A stretch of 64,000 nt of DNA from Woeseiaceae bacterium (GTDB lineage: Bacteria > Pseudomonadota > Gammaproteobacteria > Steroidobacterales > Woeseiaceae), in the NCBI GenBank assembly GCA_028277185.1, contig JANQGQ010000038.1:62001-126000 (forward strand). The letters run 5' to 3'. Numbering within the stretch: the first letter of the stretch is position 1; every line of letters starts with the position of its first letter. The notes beneath the pieces were generated by a model that was given only the letters and a program-made list of their open reading frames with translations, had not been told where the DNA came from and ran no database searches. Below are positions 59,848-64,000 of this stretch, in pieces. A program made the translations under genes and the position numbers.

Positions 59848-62712
59848 ATGAAAACAGCAGGTAAACTTCGCAAGCATCCCTTGGCGGCGGCGGTCGCGCT
59901 CGCGCTTGCGCTGGGGACTACCGGCGCACATGCGCAGGGCATTCCGGAACCGGAAGTCGATGACCCGTCGATCGATGAGAGCGAGGAAATCGAGGAAGTC
60001 GTAGTCCTCGGCCGTTTCATCAGCTCGAGCCAGCAGCTGGTCAACGAGCGCATGAACGATGCGTTCGCAACAGATCTTCTGGGTGCCGACACGATCAGCC
60101 GTCTGGGCGACGCCACGGTAGCGGCGGCGCTTCGCCGGGTGCCGGGTCTGACGCTGGTTCAGGACAAGTTCGTCTACATCCGCGGGTTGGGTGAGCGCTA
60201 CACGACGACGACGCTGAACGGCGCCCAGATACCGTCACCCGACCTGACGCGCAATGTGATTCCGCTCGACGTGTTTCCGACCTCGGTCGTCGAGTCCCTC
60301 AAGGTTCAGAAGGCCTACGATCCGCAGGTTCCGGCCAACTTCGGCGGCGGCAACGTCGACATCCGTACCAAAGGCATTCCCGACGCGTTCACGACACGTC
60401 TCGAATTCGGTCTCGGCTTCAACAGCGAAGTTCCGAGCCGCGTCAATACCTACGAGGGCGGCGGTGACGACGATTTCGGTACTGACGACGGCTCGCGCGC
60501 CCTGTCGCCCCAACTCGTCGAGGCCCTGACCACGTTTCAGGGCAATATCAACATAGCCAACATCGACAGCAGACTCGCCTCGACGCAGCCGGAACTCGGT
60601 GGTACGGAGCGGGGCTTTCAGGCACAGACGATCAGTCGGCAGCTTGCCGCATCCCTGAACCGCGATATCAGTATCCAAAGCGAAAGCCCCGACCCCGACA
60701 TCACGGCGCGCGCGAGCATCGGCAACCGCTTCGATCTCGGCAGCGACTGGACCGCCGGCTTCGCGATCGGCGGTGCGTACGAAACTGACTGGCGCTGGCG
60801 CCGGACCTTCTCGGCAACGGCCGGTAACCCCGACGAGGAAAACGGTGTCCGCGAGGAAGCAACACGCAGCATCAACATTGCGGGAACCGCCAACTTCGGC
60901 CTGACCTTCCTCGAAGATCACGAGATCGAAACGACGTCGCTCTACCTTCTCGATACGGACGATGAGACGGAGGTGTTCGATTTCTTCAACGAAAACCGCC
61001 TCGCGTCGTCCGGACGCGGGTTCCGTCAGTACCGGCTCGAATGGGAAGAGCGGGAAATGACGACGAACCAGATTCAGGGGACCCACTATCTCGGTGCCGA
61101 AACGAAGGAGCGCTTCCCGTTCCTCAACGCGCTGGGCTTCATCCCCGAGCAGACCAGCTTTACCTGGTTCTATTCGGATTCTACGGCAACCACCGACATT
61201 CCGAACCGCGTAGTCGTGACGTCCGATACGTTCTTTGACGAAAACGGCGGGCTCCTCAGCGAGAGCGTTTCCCCGGGATCTAGTTCCGCCGACTACCGCT
61301 TCACCGAGCTCGAGGACGATGTCGAGGACTACGGTTGGCGTGTCGCGCTGCCGCTCGAGTTCGGCAACTCGTTTGTTGAGTTGTCCGGAGGTGCGGGACA
61401 CGCACAGAAGGCACGTGTCTATCGCCAGACGGAGTTCTCGCTCGGTTTTCGCGACGTCCCCGATGCGGCCACGCTGGAAGGCGACCTGGGCGACGTTTTC
61501 TCGGACGAAAACTTCTTCGCGACGGTTCCGAATCCGAATCCCAACGTCGGCGTACCCGATTCGCTGGTCTATGAGAACGACCTCGTCTTCGCCCGCGTTG
61601 GCGCCAATACGAACAGCTATCTCGCGGCCACGATGACGGACGCGGTGTTCGGCCAGGTCGACTGGACGATTGCCGATACCTGGCGCATCGTCGCGGGCGG
61701 CCGCTGGGAGGACTACCGGCAGGTCTCCGTTCCCTGGAATCCGTACGGATTTTCGATCGGTCAGCCTCAGGTTGACGCGGATTTCGAGGATCCACCCGGC
61801 AGCGGCAACATCCCTCCCGCCGATCTCGAGGAGATCGAATCCTGGTACTTCCAGGAGGACAAGCTGTACCCGACTGTCGCGCTAACCTACATGGGATCGC
61901 TTTGGGCCGACACCTTCCAGCTCCGGCTTGGCTATAGCGAAACGGCCGTCCGACCGGACCTTCGCGAGATCACGGACGCAAGCTACATCGATCCGATTAC
62001 CGACGATCTGACGCGGGGTAACCCCGGCGTTCGTCCGGCCGACGTCGAAAGCATCGACCTTCGCGCGGAATGGTTCTTCGCCAACAGCGACACCTTCTCG
62101 GTGTCGATTTTCTCGAAGGACATCACCAACCCTATCGAGTTCTTCGAGATTCCGGCGTCCGATACGACGATCGCCCGTGAAATCCTCAATGCCGAATCGG
62201 CCGAGATCCAGGGCGTCGAGGTGGAGTTTCTCAAGGAACTCGGCTTCCTCGGCGGCTGGGGCGACCTGTTCTTCGTTCAGGGCAACGTGACCTATCAGTG
62301 GAATCGCGATCTGGTCGTCGGTCCGAACGGCGGGTCGGTTGCTTGCGAGAGCCTCGGATCGGACACCGAAGAAGCGTTCAACGACTGCAGCCTGTCCGGT
62401 GCGTCCGAATCGGTCGTCAATGTCATGATCGGCTTCGATTCCGCCGACTCCCGGCATACCGCATCGTTGATCTACAACGTGTTTAGCGAGCGCCTGTTCA
62501 CGTTCGGCCGCTTCGGTCGTCCCGATGCGTTCGAGCAGCCGTTCGCGTCGCTGGATGCGACCTATTTCTGGTATCCGACGGATCGCATGACCGTCCAGTT
62601 CAAGGCGCAGAACCTGCTCGACGAATCGATCGAGATCGAGCGCGGCGGCGTCGTCACCTTCGAAGAGAAGCCCGGGATCAACTTCTCGGCGATGTTCCAG
62701 TGGGGCTTCTAG
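59848..62712 (+). CDS. large TonB-dependent receptor, probably phosphate-regulated
   Basis: 954 aa. Signal peptide (ALALALGTTGAHA) is followed by an acidic segment, TonB box EEVVVLGRF and a plug with DATVAAALRRVPGLTLVQDK, FVYIRGLGERYTTTTLNGAQ, IPSPDLTRNVIPLDVFPTSV, and VPANFGGGNVDIRTK. This plug type belongs to the TBDR group often paired with a lipoprotein in gammaproteobacteria. The barrel ends in ...FQWGF with terminal Phe. A strong terminator follows. It is likely induced by PhoB under phosphate starvation and could import an organic phosphorus compound (inference). Confidence 0.93.
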   Translation: MKTAGKLRKHPLAAAVALALALGTTGAHAQGIPEPEVDDPSIDESEEIEEVVVLGRFISSSQQLVNERMNDAFATDLLGADTISRLGDATVAAALRRVPGLTLVQDKFVYIRGLGERYTTTTLNGAQIPSPDLTRNVIPLDVFPTSVVESLKVQKAYDPQVPANFGGGNVDIRTKGIPDAFTTRLEFGLGFNSEVPSRVNTYEGGGDDDFGTDDGSRALSPQLVEALTTFQGNINIANIDSRLASTQPELGGTERGFQAQTISRQLAASLNRDISIQSESPDPDITARASIGNRFDLGSDWTAGFAIGGAYETDWRWRRTFSATAGNPDEENGVREEATRSINIAGTANFGLTFLEDHEIETTSLYLLDTDDETEVFDFFNENRLASSGRGFRQYRLEWEEREMTTNQIQGTHYLGAETKERFPFLNALGFIPEQTSFTWFYSDSTATTDIPNRVVVTSDTFFDENGGLLSESVSPGSSSADYRFTELEDDVEDYGWRVALPLEFGNSFVELSGGAGHAQKARVYRQTEFSLGFRDVPDAATLEGDLGDVFSDENFFATVPNPNPNVGVPDSLVYENDLVFARVGANTNSYLAATMTDAVFGQVDWTIADTWRIVAGGRWEDYRQVSVPWNPYGFSIGQPQVDADFEDPPGSGNIPPADLEEIESWYFQEDKLYPTVALTYMGSLWADTFQLRLGYSETAVRPDLREITDASYIDPITDDLTRGNPGVRPADVESIDLRAEWFFANSDTFSVSIFSKDITNPIEFFEIPASDTTIAREILNAESAEIQGVEVEFLKELGFLGGWGDLFFVQGNVTYQWNRDLVVGPNGGSVACESLGSDTEEAFNDCSLSGASESVVNVMIGFDSADSRHTASLIYNVFSERLFTFGRFGRPDAFEQPFASLDATYFWYPTDRMTVQFKAQNLLDESIEIERGGVVTFEEKPGINFSAMFQWGF

Positions 62713-62750
62713 GTTTCCGCTTCCGGAAGTAACTCACGCGTCGTAAAAGC

Positions 62751-62784
62751 AAAAAGGCCCCGCGAGCACACGCGGGGCCTTTTT
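62751..62784 (+). terminator. Rho-independent terminator of the TBDR gene
   Basis: 14-bp stem AAAAAGGCCCCGCG with its complement at 62771-62784, loop AGCACA, and TTTTT included at the end. Located 38 bp past the stop; its A-rich left flank lets it serve the convergent DUF937 gene too. Confidence 0.92.
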
Positions 62785-62813
62785 TGTGCTCGTCAGAAGC
62801 AGATCTTCGCGAG

Positions 62814-63356
62814 TCAGAAGAACTTCCGTGCGAGACTCAGCACGTCGTCAACCCCGACTTTGCCGTCGCCGCCACCGAGTAGAGTCCCGGCCAACGGGCC
62901 CAGCCCACCGTCGTTCGCGGTGCCGCCGAGATCGCGGCCGGCATTGGAGTTCTTGTTCAGCGCGCCCATCGCGATGCCCGCGAGCATCGGCAATGCTTTC
63001 CTGATCAGCGCCGCATCGATGCCGGTTTCCGTCGCCGCGTTCGCGGCAACGTTACGCGACACGTCCTTGCTGCCGAAGATGTGGCCGAGGATCTTGTTGC
63101 CGTCCGTGATGCCGGCCGCGTCGAGGGCACTGGCCGGGTCGTCGATGTAGCGGCTGTGGTTTCCAGACTCGATGGCGCTTTTCAACGCGCTCGCGCCGCT
63201 GTCGTCGCGCACCTGATTCTGCAGACCGCGGAGCAGCGCGGGGGCTACCGATTTGAGCAGGCTGTCGGTATCCGCGCCTCCGAGGCCGAGCTGCTTGCCC
63301 ACCGCGGCGACGCTCTTGTCGCCGCCGGCGGCGGCCAACAGGGAGATGAGGTCCAT
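62814..63356 (-). CDS. DUF937 domain-containing protein
   Basis: 180 aa. Repeated short helices with the family pattern DLISLLAAAGGDKSVAAVGK, LKSVAPALLRGLQNQVRD, GNKILGHIFGSKDVSRNVAA and IRKALPMLAGIAMGALNK. DUF937 members are YidB-like and of unknown role. It overlaps no gene but starts 2 bp after the Kbp-like gene stop on the same strand, so they form a pair. Confidence 0.88.
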   Translation of the reverse strand: MDLISLLAAAGGDKSVAAVGKQLGLGGADTDSLLKSVAPALLRGLQNQVRDDSGASALKSAIESGNHSRYIDDPASALDAAGITDGNKILGHIFGSKDVSRNVAANAATETGIDAALIRKALPMLAGIAMGALNKNSNAGRDLGGTANDGGLGPLAGTLLGGGDGKVGVDDVLSLARKFF

Positions 63357-63358
63357 TT

Positions 63359-63811
63359 TCAGTCCTTGGGTATGATGATCTTCTGGCCCGGGTAGATGCG
63401 GTCCGGGTTCTCGATGATGTCCTTGTTCGCCTCGTAGATCTTCATGTAGGCCGAGGCCTTGCCGTAGAACCGCTTCGCAATCGCACCGAGCGTGTCGCCG
63501 CTCTGGATCTCGTAGTACTCGGCTTCGGGCTCCGGTTCCGGTGCCTCGGGGGGCGGGGGCGGCACCGAGATCCCGTCGCTGTTGACGCGCTCGACGCCTT
63601 TCACGTTGCCGGCGATCGCCACCGCGAGGTCTTTGGTTGCCTGATTTATCGCGTTGCCGCGGACCGTGGCCACCCCGTCGTCGAAATCCACCTCGATGTT
63701 CGATAATCCGCTCGTCTTGACCTCGAGATGCTGCCTGATGTTGTCGGCGGCCTCTGAATCGGTGTCGAACAGCTGCAGCCCCACGTCCTTGACGAAGTCG
63801 AGAATGCCCAT
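63359..63811 (-). CDS. kbp: Kbp/YgaU-like BON-LysM protein
   Basis: 150 aa, the same length and domain order as E. coli Kbp (149 aa): N-terminal MGILDFVKDVGLQLFD, BON domain (about residues 25-85, VDFDDGVATVRGNAINQATK), a proline/glutamate linker, then LysM (YYEIQSGDTLGAIAKRFYGK, IYPGQKIIIPKD). E. coli Kbp is a cytoplasmic potassium-binding protein. ATG 63811 fits the family start; the longer frame upstream does not. The proline-rich linker PPPPPEAPEPEPEAE is longer than in E. coli. Confidence 0.9.
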   Translation of the reverse strand: MGILDFVKDVGLQLFDTDSEAADNIRQHLEVKTSGLSNIEVDFDDGVATVRGNAINQATKDLAVAIAGNVKGVERVNSDGISVPPPPPEAPEPEPEAEYYEIQSGDTLGAIAKRFYGKASAYMKIYEANKDIIENPDRIYPGQKIIIPKD

Positions 63812-63950
63812 GATGCGCCCCTTTTCTTGATCGTTGATTTTTCGGGTTTCGGGCACAGAGTATGCGGACGTCAGGTGACAGTCCAGTGGCAACACAAGCG
63901 TAGGCAAGGCGGCGCTATACTGGAGGCTCACTGTGACACGGAATTCCGCA

Positions 63951-64000
63951 ATGTATCCGATCCGCCTCGTTCCCGTCCTGATGCTGACCGGTTTGATAAC
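63951..64000 (+). CDS. start of a secreted/membrane protein gene (cut by window edge)
   Basis: Only 16 codons: MYPIRLVPVLMLTGLI, which looks like the start of a signal peptide. It is divergent from the Kbp-like gene, with TATACT at 63916-63921 as a possible -10 box. The rest of the gene is outside the window. Confidence 0.4.
   Translation, partial: MYPIRLVPVLMLTGLI

Noticed and set aside
1..64000. CRISPR arrays, tRNA, rRNA, IS elements or prophage genes
   Set aside because: No regularly spaced repeats with unique spacers, no cloverleaf-like or rRNA-like stretch, and no transposase, integrase or phage structural protein was recognisable. A computational scan would be needed to exclude a tRNA fully.

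Overview
The window is GC-rich, densely coded bacterial chromosome. A gammaproteobacterium with an outer membrane full of TonB-dependent receptors (TBDRs) fits best: six TBDRs in 64 kb, a YhcB/ZapG-type protein, Kbp (BON-LysM), a FecIR cascade, an RND pump and many lipoproteins. Placement below class level is not possible by eye. I see no rRNA, tRNA, CRISPR array, intact transposase or prophage.

Layout. 1-8.7 kb: a TetR-controlled unit with a partial TBDR, tetR, then AMP-ligase, alpha/beta hydrolase, PHB-depolymerase-like lipoprotein, Na+/solute symporter and an ABC-2 exporter. Four copies of a TTCAACG-NN-CGTTGAA operator flank tetR. 8.7-13 kb: small lipoprotein, MFS transporter, GNAT, exported methyltransferase-like lipoprotein and a hidden amphi-Trp gene. 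13-20.7 kb: S9A prolyl oligopeptidase, TBDR, MenA-type prenyltransferase, BASS transporter, YhcB. 20.7-27.7 kb: RND pump with its adaptor, then a ZnuD-like metal TBDR and a small His/Cys protein. 27.9-33.3 kb: secreted nuclease, DoxX with an azoreductase remnant and divergent LysR, cold-shock protein, AttH-type secreted protein. 33.3-36.5 kb: ABC permease and ATPase that share an operon with the AttH protein.

37.5-45.4 kb is an iron/heme region read leftward: a Fur-box-like site, FecI-type sigma factor, FecR, STN-domain TBDR, DUF3649, PepSY protein, DUF3325, a decayed HmuV/FecE-like ATPase and an IsdG-like heme monooxygenase with the N-W-H triad. A P-loop gene remnant sits between the Fur box and a thioredoxin-like gene.

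45.6-55 kb: AI-2E-type permease, CBS protein, Lrp regulator with an AT-rich operator region, then a compact operon: TPR-sulfotransferase, LolA-like periplasmic protein, two LolC/E-like permeases, a LolD-like ATPase and an outer-membrane barrel. This looks like a dedicated envelope lipid or lipoprotein traffic system. It is followed by a perfect 34-bp-arm hairpin.

55-62.8 kb is the most striking module. It holds a Na+/phosphate cotransporter and a divergent PhoB-like response regulator with six 7-mers at exact 11-bp spacing in front of it. A second three-repeat array precedes a Gly-tethered lipoprotein and a large TBDR. I read this as a phosphate-starvation outer-membrane uptake pair, SusC/D-like in logic only. 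62.8-64 kb: DUF937 protein, Kbp-like protein and the start of a further gene.
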